A stretch of DNA of 51,275 bases from an uncultured Bacillus sp. (lineage in GTDB: Bacteria > Bacillota > Bacilli > Bacillales_B > DSM-18226), in the NCBI RefSeq assembly GCF_946478885.1, contig NZ_CAMLDX010000010.1, forward strand, positions 1 to 51,275, in the 5' to 3' direction. The position numbers and the translations under genes are program-made. Positions 7,995 through 16,962 of the stretch are shown one piece after another (the first letter of the stretch is position 1; every line of letters starts with the position of its first letter). The notes below the pieces were generated by a model. The model ran no database searches. It was not told the DNA's origin and was given only the letters and a program-made list of their open reading frames with translations.

Positions 7995-8565
7995 TAATTA
8001 TGACTCCTTTACGTATAACCTTTATCAATATATTGGAGAACTTGGTGAAAAGATTATTGTCAAAAGAAATGACAATATCACGATAGAAGAAATTGAAAAG
8101 TTAAAGCCGGAAGCAATTATCATATCTCCCGGTCCGGGAAGACCGGAAAACGCCGGGAATACAGTAGATATTATTAAGCAATTTTATAAAAAGGTTCCTA
8201 TCTTAGGGATTTGTCTTGGACATCAGGCTATCGGCTTTTCGTTTGGAGCGGTGATAGAAAAGGCCGGAAAAATTATGCACGGAAAAGTTTCAAAGATCCG
8301 CCATGCAGAAAAAGGAATATTTTCCTCTATGCCACAACAAATGGATGTCATGCGGTATCACTCGTTAGTGATTAAAAGAGGGACATTGCCATCTTATTTT
8401 GATGTATTGGCAACTTCGGAAGATGATGGTGAAATTATGGCGCTTAAACATTGCCAGTATCCGTTATATGGAATGCAATTCCACCCGGAATCTATTGGCA
8501 CCACTTACGGAAAACAGCTGTTAAATAATTTCTTGAATGAAATGAGAAAGGAAGTGCTCATATGA
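7978..8565 (+). CDS. trpG: Anthranilate synthase component II (glutamine amidotransferase)
   Basis: The 195-residue class I glutamine amidotransferase subunit that supplies ammonia to TrpE. The triad is visible: Cys79 in GICLGHQ and the His-Glu pair in QFHPESI near residues 168-172. The N-terminus MILLVDNYDSFTYNL is diagnostic of TrpG/PabA. The start ATG at 7978 has GAAGGTG about 7 nt upstream inside trpE; an in-frame TTG at 7969 is less likely. It is located inside the trp operon, unlike in B. subtilis, where the shared subunit sits in the folate operon. It might still also serve PabB. The stop overlaps the trpD start (ATGA at 8562). Confidence 0.96.
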   Translation: MILLVDNYDSFTYNLYQYIGELGEKIIVKRNDNITIEEIEKLKPEAIIISPGPGRPENAGNTVDIIKQFYKKVPILGICLGHQAIGFSFGAVIEKAGKIMHGKVSKIRHAEKGIFSSMPQQMDVMRYHSLVIKRGTLPSYFDVLATSEDDGEIMALKHCQYPLYGMQFHPESIGTTYGKQLLNNFLNEMRKEVLI

Positions 8566-9581
8566 AGGAAGTTTTAGAACGATTAGCGCTGAAAAAATCA
8601 TTAACAGAACGTGAAATTGGCATAGCTATGAAACGATTGTTTTCGGAAAATGTGACGGATAGTGAAATTTCTGCTTTTTTAATCGGATTAAAAATGAAAG
8701 GGGAAACCATTGAAGAAATTGCTGGATTGGTTAAGGGAATCCGCGCAAATGCATTGCCATTTAAAAAAATACCCGGTAGCCTGGATAATTGCGGGACCGG
8801 GGGAGATGGGTTAAGAACATTTAATATTAGTACGACTTCCGCTTTTGTTATTGCGGCTGCAGGAATTCCGGTAGCAAAACATGGGAACCGCAGTGTTTCA
8901 AGTAAAACCGGAAGTGCTGATGTCTTAGAAGAATTGGGAATCCAACTAAATCTGACAGAGGAGAGGTTACAGGAGATCATTGATGAAGTGGGTATTGCCT
9001 TTTTATATGCTCCGAATGTCCATCCGAAGATCAAGAGAATTCAGAAGGTTCGTAAGGATTTGGGAATTCCGACTGTTTTTAACCTGCTAGGACCTTTAAT
9101 GAACCCGGTAGATTTAGAGACACAATTTCTTGGGGTGTATCGCCGTGATTTGATTTACATGTTTGCTGAAGTATTACAGGCGTTAGGCAGAAAAAGAGCT
9201 GTTGTCTTAAATGGTGCAGGTTCAATGGATGAGGCATCGCTTCAAGGGAATAATCATCTTGTGATCTTAGAAAATGGTATATTGAAGGAAGTGACGCTTC
9301 ATCCTGAAGACGTCGGGCTGCCGGTATACCCGAATGAAGCGATCGTAGGTGGGGATGCAGCAGAAAATGCCGAAATCTTACGAAATGTCTTAAAAGGAGA
9401 AAAAGGAGCATATCGCGATACGGTCTTGCTGAATGCCGGAATCGGCATTTATATTGGAGGCAAAGCCGATTCGCTTCAGGAAGGGATTGCAGTAGCAAAG
9501 GAAAGTATTGATTCGGGTGCGGCATATGAGCGTCTGCATCGTTTAATTGAAGCAAGTAATGCACAGAAAGAGGTGATTTAA
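8562..9581 (+). CDS. trpD: Anthranilate phosphoribosyltransferase
   Basis: Transfers phosphoribose from PRPP to anthranilate. It is 339 residues, the usual length. The glycine-rich PRPP site DNCGTGGDG lies near 75-83, followed by TFNISTTSAFV, and KHGNRSVSSKTGSADVLEELG (near 106) forms the anthranilate-proximal loop. The N-terminal helical domain (1-70) and C-terminal alpha/beta domain are both complete. The start overlaps the trpG stop by 4 bp and the stop abuts the trpC ATG at 9582, so the genes are tightly coupled. Confidence 0.97.
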   Translation: MKEVLERLALKKSLTEREIGIAMKRLFSENVTDSEISAFLIGLKMKGETIEEIAGLVKGIRANALPFKKIPGSLDNCGTGGDGLRTFNISTTSAFVIAAAGIPVAKHGNRSVSSKTGSADVLEELGIQLNLTEERLQEIIDEVGIAFLYAPNVHPKIKRIQKVRKDLGIPTVFNLLGPLMNPVDLETQFLGVYRRDLIYMFAEVLQALGRKRAVVLNGAGSMDEASLQGNNHLVILENGILKEVTLHPEDVGLPVYPNEAIVGGDAAENAEILRNVLKGEKGAYRDTVLLNAGIGIYIGGKADSLQEGIAVAKESIDSGAAYERLHRLIEASNAQKEVI

Positions 9582-10370
9582 ATGGCAACGATCTTAGACT
9601 TAATTTTATCACAAAAAAGTATTGAGATTGAAAGGCTAAAAATGCTAAAGATGCAAAAGACTACGGCTGAACATAAACATCATTCCTTTATCTCAGTTCT
9701 GAAAAATGCATCAGAATTATCGATTATTGCAGAATTTAAACGGGCAAGCCCGTCAAAGGGAGATATCAATGCCGGTTTAATTCCAGCTGAACAAGCAAGC
9801 AAATATATTCAATTCGGAGCAAATGCGGTTTCTGTCTTAACTGATAAAGTCTTTTTTAAAGGTTGTATTGAAGATTTGGAAGATGTACGGAAAACAATTG
9901 ATGCGCCAATTCTCTGTAAGGATTTTATCATTGATTCGGTGCAAATTGATATGGCAAAACGAGCAGGAGCTGATATCATTTTGCTCATTACCGCTGCTAT
10001 GAGCACAGAAAAAATGCTATCACTTTATCAATATGCCATTGACCAGGGATTGGAAGTATTGATTGAAGTTCATAATGAGACGGAGCTAGAAAGGGCCTTA
10101 AAGACAGGTGGTCGATTGATAGGAGTCAATAATCGGGATTTAAAAACCTTTGAAGTAGATTTAAGTGTAACCGAAAGACTGGCATCAAAAGTAAAAGAAA
10201 GCGGCGCATTCCTGATCAGTGAAAGCGGAATTAGAACATTGGAGGATGTCAAAAGAGTTGTTGACGCAGGGGCAAACGGCATTTTGGTAGGGGAAACCTT
10301 TATGAAATCTGAAAGTCTTGCAGATACAATTCAACAAATGAAGCTTTCTTTGAGGGAGAAGGCTCTATGA
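9582..10370 (+). CDS. trpC: Indole-3-glycerol phosphate synthase
   Basis: Closes the indole ring, giving indole-3-glycerol phosphate from CdRP. It is a 262-residue TIM barrel. Visible sites are IIAEFKRASPSKGDI (catalytic Lys, near 47-61), ILCKDFIID (near 108-116), LIEVHNETEL, IGVNNRDLKTFEVDL and LISESGI, and ILVGETFM near the end. The segment usually reading VLTEPKWFKG is VLTDKVFFKG here, a mild deviation. It is a stand-alone enzyme, not a TrpC-TrpF fusion. The start directly follows the trpD stop, and the stop overlaps the trpF start by 4 bp. Confidence 0.96.
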   Translation: MATILDLILSQKSIEIERLKMLKMQKTTAEHKHHSFISVLKNASELSIIAEFKRASPSKGDINAGLIPAEQASKYIQFGANAVSVLTDKVFFKGCIEDLEDVRKTIDAPILCKDFIIDSVQIDMAKRAGADIILLITAAMSTEKMLSLYQYAIDQGLEVLIEVHNETELERALKTGGRLIGVNNRDLKTFEVDLSVTERLASKVKESGAFLISESGIRTLEDVKRVVDAGANGILVGETFMKSESLADTIQQMKLSLREKAL

Positions 10371-10996
10371 AGGTAAAGATATGTGGATTAATGAGCAGGG
10401 AAGCTGCCTTGTGTGCCGTTCGGCAGGGGGCGGATGCAACAGGCTTTGTTTTTGCGAAGAGCAAACGGGAAATTTCACTGGAATCTGCCAAGAGAATCAT
10501 AGAAGGTCTGCCAGTTGAAATACTGAAGGTAGGAGTCTTTGTCAATCCGACCAAGGAAAGAATTGAAGAAGCCGTATCAGTTGCTGGAATTAATGTGATT
10601 CAGCTTCATGGGGAGGAATCTCCGGAATTTTGTGCATCAATCCAATATCCGGTCATTAAAGCGTTCAGTATTTCATCCCCGTCTGATTTGGCAAACATAC
10701 ATGAGTATTCTTGTGATTATGTCCTGCTGGATGGTCCGAAAGGGAAAAACTATCATGGGGGAAATGGACTGTCTTTTGATTGGAAAATGCTGTCCGGTTT
10801 TGATTTCAAGGATAAAAAGGTGATCTTTGCTGGAGGACTGAATCCGCAAAATGTGGCACAGGCTATTTTGGAGGCTAATCCTTATATGGTTGATGTCAGC
10901 AGCGGAGTGGAAACGGATGGGCAGAAGGATCTGATGAAGATTAAGGACTTTCTAGCCAATGTAAAGGCAGTCAATCAGAAGAATATTCGAATCTAG
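10367..10996 (+). CDS. trpF: Phosphoribosylanthranilate isomerase
   Basis: Amadori rearrangement of PRA to CdRP. The 209-residue barrel is full length. The catalytic Cys is in the N-terminal KICGL (Cys6) and the acid is the Asp in YVLLDGPKG near 122-130. VIQLHGEES and FAGGLNPQNV bind phosphate and substrate. It is the last gene of the operon here: trpB and trpA do not follow. Instead an interspersed repeat begins 44 bp after the stop, and the next gene is convergent. The missing tryptophan synthase genes must be elsewhere or lost. Confidence 0.96.
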   Translation: MKVKICGLMSREAALCAVRQGADATGFVFAKSKREISLESAKRIIEGLPVEILKVGVFVNPTKERIEEAVSVAGINVIQLHGEESPEFCASIQYPVIKAFSISSPSDLANIHEYSCDYVLLDGPKGKNYHGGNGLSFDWKMLSGFDFKDKKVIFAGGLNPQNVAQAILEANPYMVDVSSGVETDGQKDLMKIKDFLANVKAVNQKNIRI

Positions 10997-11039
10997 ACTG
11001 CTTTATTTGAAGAATACTAACATCAGTGCTGTAAAAAAG

Positions 11040-11153
11040 AGCTGTCCCAAAAGTAAAGGTGTCAGGCACCCCCAAACAGTATCTCATATCCCTTTGCATC
11101 AATCTGCACGGGATATCGATCAATGGTGGATCCTGACACCTTACGGGACAGCT
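11040..11153. repeat. Palindromic interspersed repeat, copy 2 (~114 bp)
   Basis: The outer ends AGCTGTCCC (11040-11048) and GGGACAGCT (11145-11153) are perfect inverted repeats. Inside them GGTGTCAGG and CCTGACACC form a second stem. The core is about 90% identical to the copy at 12502-12615. It sits between trpF and the convergent AI-2E permease gene and could terminate both. A short open frame across it is a by-product of the repeat. Confidence 0.85.
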
Positions 11154-11156
11154 TTC

Positions 11157-12257
11157 TTAAGTTTCCTCCGTTTGATGGATGGATTTTTTGGAACGAAGAA
11201 ATCGTACGGTATTTAAGATGATGGTTTTAGATACTGCATAGAATGGAATGGCTAAGATCATTCCTAAAATTCCGGCAAGATTTCCTGCGACAAGGAGCAG
11301 AATAATGATCGTGGCCGGATGTGTGTCTAGTTTTTTTCCTAAAATAAGCGGTGACAGGACATTCCCTTCTATCTGTTGAGCGATTGTGATCACAACAACA
11401 ACCAAGATAGCCTTAGTTGGGGAATCGAATAAGGCGATAATAACAGCTGGGGCACCGCCTAGAAAAGGTCCGACATATGGAATAATATTGGTAACTGCAA
11501 CGATCAAAGACATCACTAACGCATAGGGGAGACCGATAATCAAATAGCCGATAAAAGACAAAGTCCCTACGAATAGGGCAACTGTTACCTGTCCGTGAAT
11601 ATAAGCGGCAAGTGTATCACCAGTTTCCTTTAATGTTTTCAAGCCCTCATTTCGATAAGAAGCGGGGAAAAATTTAGCCACCATTCCTGGGAACTTATTT
11701 CCATCTTTAAACATATAGAACAATAAAAATGGTACAGTTACGATTGTAACGGCGATATTTGCCACAACTCCAAAAAGACCGGAGACACTTTCCGTTATTC
11801 TTGTTGGAAGAGTTGAGGCAAAGTCCTTTAATTCATTGACAATATTGCTAATGGAGATATAATCCTGTGTCATAATCCATTTAAATTGCTCTGTCTTTGA
11901 TAATGTATCAAGAAACTTCATTGTTTTATTATAATAATCAGGAACATCATTCACAAATGCTGTTACCTGTTTTGATATCACCGGGATTAAATTTCCGATT
12001 ACGAGACCAATCAAACCGATGATTACCACATATATAATAATGATGGCCAATGTTCTTGGCAATTTCAGGCGTTGTAGATAGCTGACAAATGGATTTAATA
12101 GAAAATATAAAAAGCCTGAAATGATGATGGGAAAAAACAGAGTGGTCACAAAAATCCCAATCGGTTCAAATAAAAATGATATTTTCGTTGAAATATAAAT
12201 AATGCTGACAATAATAAGAATTTGTAGGAGCCAATATTGAAATTTCTTTTTTGCCAA
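11157..12257 (-). CDS. AI-2E family transporter (UPF0118 permease)
   Basis: A 366-residue integral membrane protein of the AI-2E/UPF0118 family (PF01594). About eight hydrophobic segments are visible: several in 8-85, a central amphipathic stretch (about 90-150), then helices at roughly 150-180, 210-245, 245-275 and 305-345. The conserved VTNIIPYVGPFLGG (near 265) and HPATIIILLLVAGNLAGILGMILAIP (split here as HPATIIILLL and AGILGMILAIP) are typical. Members export autoinducer-2 or exchange ions; the substrate is unknown. The gene lies alone between two same-orientation copies of a palindromic repeat. Confidence 0.85.
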   Translation of the reverse strand: MAKKKFQYWLLQILIIVSIIYISTKISFLFEPIGIFVTTLFFPIIISGFLYFLLNPFVSYLQRLKLPRTLAIIIIYVVIIGLIGLVIGNLIPVISKQVTAFVNDVPDYYNKTMKFLDTLSKTEQFKWIMTQDYISISNIVNELKDFASTLPTRITESVSGLFGVVANIAVTIVTVPFLLFYMFKDGNKFPGMVAKFFPASYRNEGLKTLKETGDTLAAYIHGQVTVALFVGTLSFIGYLIIGLPYALVMSLIVAVTNIIPYVGPFLGGAPAVIIALFDSPTKAILVVVVITIAQQIEGNVLSPLILGKKLDTHPATIIILLLVAGNLAGILGMILAIPFYAVSKTIILNTVRFLRSKKSIHQTEET

Positions 12258-12501
12258 AAGCCTTCACCTTTTTCATAAATGATAGGAATATTATAGCAAA
12301 TAACTACTAGGAATTCATAATCATTCATTTTTATCTTCAGACATTCTATTGCTAATATTATTTTTCCAGCGCTCGAGTGTACCTGGTTAATCGTTATATG
12401 GGCAAGTTGTTAGTTATTTACAGAAAAACTGCGAACACAAATGTTGCGTAGCCTGTTAAATGCTTACTTCTAAATCCGAATGATTGCTAAAGTTTAAAAG
12501 A

Positions 12502-12615
12502 AGTTGTCCCAAAAATAAAGGTGTCAGGCACCACCAAACAGTATCTATTATCCCTTTGCATCAATCTGCAAGGAATATCGATCAATGGTGGATGCCTGAC
12601 ATCTTATGGGACAGC
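12502..12615. repeat. Palindromic interspersed repeat, copy 3 (~114 bp)
   Basis: AGTTGTCCC (12502-12510) and GGGACAGC (12608-12615) bound a core nearly identical to copy 2 and in the same orientation. The inner stem is GGTGTCAGGCACC with GGATGCCTGACATC. It follows the stop of the UPF0210 gene and may act as its terminator. The rest of the gap 12258-12633 shows no gene. Confidence 0.85.
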
Positions 12616-12633
12616 CCTTTTTTAAGGGAAAGA

Positions 12634-13995
12634 TTAGTTAATTAACGATTGAAGCGGTGCAGGTATTCTTCCTCCGCGCCAAATCAATTTTTCTGAACTG
12701 AATGGGTTTACACCCATTACAGGTGCACGACCGAGCAGACCTCCGAATTCAACCATTTCTCCCTCTTTTTTTCCAATAACGGGGATGATTCTGACAGCGG
12801 TTGTTTTCTTGTTGATCATACCGATGGCAGCTTCGTCAGCTATGATGGCTGAAAGTGTGGCAGGAGAAACATCTCCTGTTAGGGCAATCATATCCAGACC
12901 GACGGAACATACACAAGTCATTGCTTCTAATTTTGAAAGTGTCAGAGAGTGGTCGATAATTCCTCTAATCATGCCATTGTCTTCGCTGACTGGAATGAAT
13001 GCACCGCTCAATCCTCCAACATAGGAACTTGCCATGGCTCCTCCTTTTTTTACAGCATCATTCATTAACGCGAGTGCAGCGATCGTGCCGTGTGTACCGA
13101 CTCTTTCCAAACCGATTTCTTCAAGGATCTCGGCGACGCTGTCATTAATTGCATTAGTAGGAGCAAGTGATAAATCCATGATACCAAAAGGAACGTTTAA
13201 TCTTTCGGCAACGACACGTCCAATTAATTCGCCGGCACGGGTAATTTTAAATGCTGTCTTTTTGATAATATCAGCCACTTCACCGAGATCGGCATCCGGA
13301 TATCTTTTTAAAGAATTTAACACAACTCCGGGACCGCTGACCCCAACGTTGATGACTACTTCCCCTTCGCCCGCTCCATGAAAGGCACCGGCCATGAACG
13401 GATTATCCTCAACCGGATTGCAGAACACAACTAATTTAGCGCATGCCATGCCATTATCATTCTTTGTTAATTCAGCCGCTTCCTTCATGATGATTCCCAT
13501 TTGTTTGACAGCATCCATGTTGATGCCGGAACGGGTTGAACCAACTGAAACAGAAGCACAGACTCTGTTGGTTACGCTTAAAGCCTCTGGCAGAGCATCA
13601 AGCAGGGTCTGATCCCCCTTTGATATTCCTTTATGTACAAGAGCAGAAAAGCCGCCGATAAAATCCACCCCGAGTGAAACGGCTGCTTTGTCAAGGGTTT
13701 TTGCCAGTTCAACAGCCTGTTCCTTTGTCGCATTTCCAAGAATTTCAGCAGCAGGTGTAATGGAAATACGTTTGTTAATGATCGGAATACCGAATTCCTT
13801 TTCTGCTTTTTCAACAGTTTCCTTCAAATCCTTGGCTAAAGTCGTTATTTTCTCATAAACTCGTTCTTTCATTTTATCGAAATTGGAATCGGCACAATTA
13901 CGAAGATTAATTCCCATCGTGATCGTACGGATATCTAGATTTTCAACTTGGACCATACGGATGGTCTCCATCATTTCATTTAATGAAAAACTCAT
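12634..13995 (-). CDS. UPF0210 (PFL/DUF711 family) protein
   Basis: A 453-residue protein of UPF0210, a family related to glycyl-radical-type (PFL) folds by annotation only; function is not established. Typical family segments are [18 protein letters not shown] near the N-terminus, [34 protein letters not shown], the glycine-rich [12 protein letters not shown], and [18 protein letters not shown] near the C-terminus. It lies 17 bp downstream of an ACT-domain gene (UPF0237), a pairing seen across Firmicutes. The pair is preceded by a glycine riboswitch, suggesting a role linked to glycine or a related amine. The ATG at 13995 has an AGAGGG-type RBS. Confidence 0.9.
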   Translation of the reverse strand: MSFSLNEMMETIRMVQVENLDIRTITMGINLRNCADSNFDKMKERVYEKITTLAKDLKETVEKAEKEFGIPIINKRISITPAAEILGNATKEQAVELAKTLDKAAVSLGVDFIGGFSALVHKGISKGDQTLLDALPEALSVTNRVCASVSVGSTRSGINMDAVKQMGIIMKEAAELTKNDNGMACAKLVVFCNPVEDNPFMAGAFHGAGEGEVVINVGVSGPGVVLNSLKRYPDADLGEVADIIKKTAFKITRAGELIGRVVAERLNVPFGIMDLSLAPTNAINDSVAEILEEIGLERVGTHGTIAALALMNDAVKKGGAMASSYVGGLSGAFIPVSEDNGMIRGIIDHSLTLSKLEAMTCVCSVGLDMIALTGDVSPATLSAIIADEAAIGMINKKTTAVRIIPVIGKKEGEMVEFGGLLGRAPVMGVNPFSSEKLIWRGGRIPAPLQSLIN

Positions 13996-14012
13996 GTTTC
14001 TTCACCCTCTCT

Positions 14013-14288
14013 TTATACACGGTGCATGGATTGGAATATCTCTTCTAGTTGAACATTAATATTTAAGTTTATTGATTTTCCGATCTCTGCTAATTGGTTT
14101 TGCAGAGATTCAAGATCCTTTGCCCCTGTAACATCTACGAGCATCATCATGGTGAAAAAGTCCTGTAAAATAGTCTGGCTGATGTCTAAAATATTAATCT
14201 TATTATCTGCCAAGACATTGGTTACCTTTGCAATGATTCCTACCTGGTCTTTTCCGATTACACTTACAATTGCTCGTCTTTGATTCAT
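14013..14288 (-). CDS. ACT domain-containing protein (UPF0237)
   Basis: A 91-residue stand-alone ACT-domain protein. The fold begins at RAIVSVIGKDQVGIIAKVTNVLADNKINI, given here as its parts VIGKDQVGIIAKV and NVLADNKINI, where the ligand-binding loop of ACT domains lies. A second half runs FTMMMLVDVTG to the C-terminus. ACT domains usually bind amino acids and control partner enzymes. The UPF0210 gene follows after 17 bp, so a regulator-enzyme complex is plausible. The ATG at 14288 has GAGGTG upstream. A glycine riboswitch with terminator lies upstream of the start, which makes glycine a candidate ligand (inference). Confidence 0.9.
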   Translation of the reverse strand: MNQRRAIVSVIGKDQVGIIAKVTNVLADNKINILDISQTILQDFFTMMMLVDVTGAKDLESLQNQLAEIGKSINLNINVQLEEIFQSMHRV

Positions 14289-14353
14289 GTTTTTTCACCT
14301 CGTAAGAAATTGTCTGTTGAACTAAATGATCAAGAAGCGGAATGATGTCTAGA

Positions 14354-14387
14354 CAAATAAAAAGAGATTGGCTCTACTTCCAATCTC
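14354..14387 (-). terminator. Expression-platform terminator of the glycine riboswitch
   Basis: On the minus strand GAGATTGG (14387-14380) pairs with CCAATCTC (14371-14364), followed by TTTTTATTTG. It lies between the aptamer and the ACT-domain gene, so glycine binding presumably allows read-through. Confidence 0.85.
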
Positions 14388-14404
14388 AACAGGCAGGAAT
14401 AACA

Positions 14405-14512
14405 AAATGAATATTCGTTACTCTTCTGTCCTTTTGCCTGAGATTGTGAATCCTTCGGCGCCGTATTTACCCGGTCTCTCCAGAAGCTGCTCCTGCTATA
14501 GTTCCACCCATA
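14405..14512 (-). ncRNA. Glycine riboswitch (single aptamer)
   Basis: Read on the minus strand, the segment contains GGAGCAGCTTCTGGAGAG, then ACCGGG, GGCGCCGAAGG and CTCAGGCAAAAGGACAGA. These are the conserved core blocks of the glycine riboswitch (gcvT motif). Only one aptamer is visible rather than the tandem pair. It is followed by a terminator and then the ACT-domain/UPF0210 operon instead of gcvT. Confidence 0.92.
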
Positions 14513-14682
14513 TCATTCATCGCAAGCTATTATATTTTAAAATAATAAAAATCATATCAATGATTTGCAGAAAGGTCAACATTAATTTCTTGAATAATCA
14601 TCAATTATATCAGAAATGATTATTTTCCCGGAAGTTTGTTATAATCTTCTTAAGAGCTATTTTAATTTCACAGGAAAAAGGA

Positions 14683-15483
14683 GTGCTACAGCGCTATGGG
14701 GTAACTGTATTAGATTTCGATCATACATATATTCCGCAAAAGGCATTTCATAATCATGGCTTTGAATGGATTGATCTATCGGATATTGATTCCGCAAACA
14801 GATATTGCGATAAGAATTCCTTTGAAAAAATTTATAGTAGATTACAAAAACGGCGAAATAGAGGATTTACTTTTATTGGGAGCGGAAATTATCATTATGT
14901 ATCCTTGTTGCTTTTATCAGAAATAAAAGAGCCGTTCACCCTTGTTCTATTTGATCATCACACAGATATGCTGCACAGCCCGAGCGAGTCCATAATAACA
15001 TGTGGTTCCTGGGTATTAGCTGCTTTAGAGCATTTGCCATTACTTAAAAAAGTGATCATGATTGGTGTCGAAGAGGAGTCTTCTGCAGCGATACGAAAAT
15101 TTTTTAAAAAGAAGCTGGCCATTTTTCCAATGCAAATGGTAGGCGGAGATGAGAATCTCCCGGGGAAGATTATTGCTGAAATTGATACCAATGCTGTTTA
15201 TATCAGTGTTGATAAGGATGTTCTTAGTGAATCTGAGGTTATGACAGACTGGGATCAGGGAAAATTAACCCTTGAGAAGCTGGATGCTTTACTTTTTTAT
15301 ATAACCTCTGCGAAAAAAATAATCGGTGAAGATGTATGCGGGGAGTATCCGCGCTCAGCTATCGAATATTATAATGAGGAAATAAAGCAGATTATCCAAA
15401 AAAATGAAAGGGCCAATTTAAATATTTTAAAAATTGCGCTGAAGGCTGAGCGGAGTGCGGAAAGTAATGAATACCGGCCTTAG
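14683..15483 (+). CDS. Arginase/agmatinase-fold (ureohydrolase superfamily) protein
   Basis: A 266-residue protein of the arginase/deacetylase-like ureohydrolase fold. Metal-ligand motifs are recognisable but altered: GSGNYHY (66-72, replacing GGDHS, His71), FDHHTD (90-95, Asp91, His93, Asp95) and SVDKDVL (175-181, Asp177, Asp179). Both metal sites could therefore still form. The substrate may be a guanidino compound, but typical arginase length (about 300) and the DP after the last motif are missing. The GTG start at 14683 is the only reasonable initiator, with AGGAAAAAGG upstream. It is divergent from the glycine-riboswitch operon, so shared physiology is possible but unproven. Confidence 0.75.
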   Translation: MLQRYGVTVLDFDHTYIPQKAFHNHGFEWIDLSDIDSANRYCDKNSFEKIYSRLQKRRNRGFTFIGSGNYHYVSLLLLSEIKEPFTLVLFDHHTDMLHSPSESIITCGSWVLAALEHLPLLKKVIMIGVEEESSAAIRKFFKKKLAIFPMQMVGGDENLPGKIIAEIDTNAVYISVDKDVLSESEVMTDWDQGKLTLEKLDALLFYITSAKKIIGEDVCGEYPRSAIEYYNEEIKQIIQKNERANLNILKIALKAERSAESNEYRP

Positions 15484-15519
15484 CCTCTTGACAGAACAGT
15501 GCTTCATACGGATAATAGA

Positions 15520-15772
15520 TAAAAAATAATGAACGATAACGATGGATTAGTAAGAGAATCTTTTTGTGCCAGAGAGTGAGGTTTGTAGCTGGAAGACCTC
15601 ATCATAGGAAAGCCTCAGAACCTGCCATCTGAGTCCTGTGAAAAACCACAGGCGCTTTAATAGCGTTATCATACCGAGTGGGATGCGGATTGCATCCAAT
15701 GAAGGTGGTACCACGGAAATGTGCTTTAAGCCCTTTTCGTCCTTTATCTATAGGACGAAAAGGGCTTTTTTA
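15520..15772 (+). ncRNA. T-box leader (Pro, CCU specifier) of proBA
   Basis: Stem I contains AGTAAGAGAATC and CAGAGAGTGAGG. The specifier loop reads GAA-CCU-G with the codon at 15621-15623. The T-box GAAGGTGGTACCACGG lies at 15701-15716. The terminator pairs AGCCCTTTTCGTCCT (15729-15743) with AGGACGAAAAGGGCT (15752-15766) and ends in a T run. CCU is a proline codon, matching the downstream proline genes. Confidence 0.93.
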
Positions 15773-15843
15773 ATTGGAAGAAATGAATGATTAAGATTTA
15801 ATGAAGCATAATTTTGTTAAAATACAGGTTGGAGTGCACAAGG

Positions 15844-16950
15844 ATGGAAAAAAAGAGAATTGTAGTGAAGATTGGCAGCAGTTCATTAACGAATTCTAAA
15901 GGAGAAATTGATCAGGAAAAATTCAACGACCATGTTGAAGCTGTTTCTGCAATACGAAAGCAGGGACATGAAGTTTTGTTGGTGTCTTCAGGGGCAGTTG
16001 CTGCAGGATTTGCCCGGCTTGGTTATCCTTCAAGGCCCGTTACGCTTAAAGGTAAGCAAGCTGCGGCAGCAGTAGGACAAAGCATCCTCATTCAAAATTA
16101 TATGGAACAATTTGGCCGATTCGACATTCTTCCAGCGCAAATCTTATTAACAAGAAATGACTTTTCAAAAAAAGATCGGTATCGAAATGCCTTTGCGACT
16201 ATTACGGAACTACTAGAAAGAGGTATTTTGCCTATTATCAATGAAAATGATACGGTGTCGGTAAGAGAATTAACTTTTGGTGATAATGATATGCTTTCTG
16301 CTTTAGTTAGCGGTTTGGTTCATGCTCATGAACTGATTATCCTAACAGACATCAATGGTTTATATGATGCAAATCCGGCTGTAAATCCTGCTGCGAAGAA
16401 ATGGGATCAGATTGACGAAATAACAGATGAAATGATGAATGCGGCAGAGGGATCTGGTTCAAAGGTGGGTACCGGCGGGATGAAGTCAAAGCTTGCGGCA
16501 GCTAAAACGGCATTATCACTTGGAGTTAAAGTATTTATTGGTCGTGGGCAAGGTGACCAAAAACTCCTTGATATTCTCGCAGGTAAAGGAGACGGTACTT
16601 ATATTGGAAATGACTCCTTAACAACTGTCAATACTCCAAAACAATGGATTGCCCTCCATTCGCAGGTTGCGGGACAGATTTATATTGACCGTGGAGCGGA
16701 AATGGCCTTGACTTCTCAAGGCAGTAGTCTGCTTCCTGCCGGCATATATGAAATTAAAGGGTCCTTCAGCAAAGGGGATGTCGTGGAAGTTTTTGGTGCA
16801 GAAGGATTAATTGGTAAAGGTGAAGTCTATTACTCCGCACAGGAATTACGTAAAGTAATGGGGAAGCGAACGGATGAGGTCGAAAAGGAAACGATTGTTG
16901 CAGCAATTGAAGTCATCCATCGCGATAACTGGGTAAAAGCAAAAAAATAG
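15844..16950 (+). CDS. proB: Glutamate 5-kinase
   Basis: Phosphorylates glutamate to gamma-glutamyl phosphate, first step of proline synthesis. It is 368 residues. The amino-acid kinase domain (about 1-255) starts [13 protein letters not shown] and includes [31 protein letters not shown] and [17 protein letters not shown] domain (about 272-365) follows. The start ATG at 15844 has GGAG 9 nt upstream; the frame is open further upstream to 15814 without an RBS. It lies behind a Pro T-box and is followed 12 bp later by proA, so it is the anabolic, starvation-induced copy rather than an osmostress proJ type. Confidence 0.96.
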   Translation: MEKKRIVVKIGSSSLTNSKGEIDQEKFNDHVEAVSAIRKQGHEVLLVSSGAVAAGFARLGYPSRPVTLKGKQAAAAVGQSILIQNYMEQFGRFDILPAQILLTRNDFSKKDRYRNAFATITELLERGILPIINENDTVSVRELTFGDNDMLSALVSGLVHAHELIILTDINGLYDANPAVNPAAKKWDQIDEITDEMMNAAEGSGSKVGTGGMKSKLAAAKTALSLGVKVFIGRGQGDQKLLDILAGKGDGTYIGNDSLTTVNTPKQWIALHSQVAGQIYIDRGAEMALTSQGSSLLPAGIYEIKGSFSKGDVVEVFGAEGLIGKGEVYYSAQELRKVMGKRTDEVEKETIVAAIEVIHRDNWVKAKK

Positions 16951-16962
16951 GGGGAACGATTG

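Noticed and set aside
11007..11216. Plus-strand frame of about 69 codons after trpF that might pass for a short gene
   Set aside because: It is read through the palindromic repeat and the reverse of the permease gene, and has no RBS.
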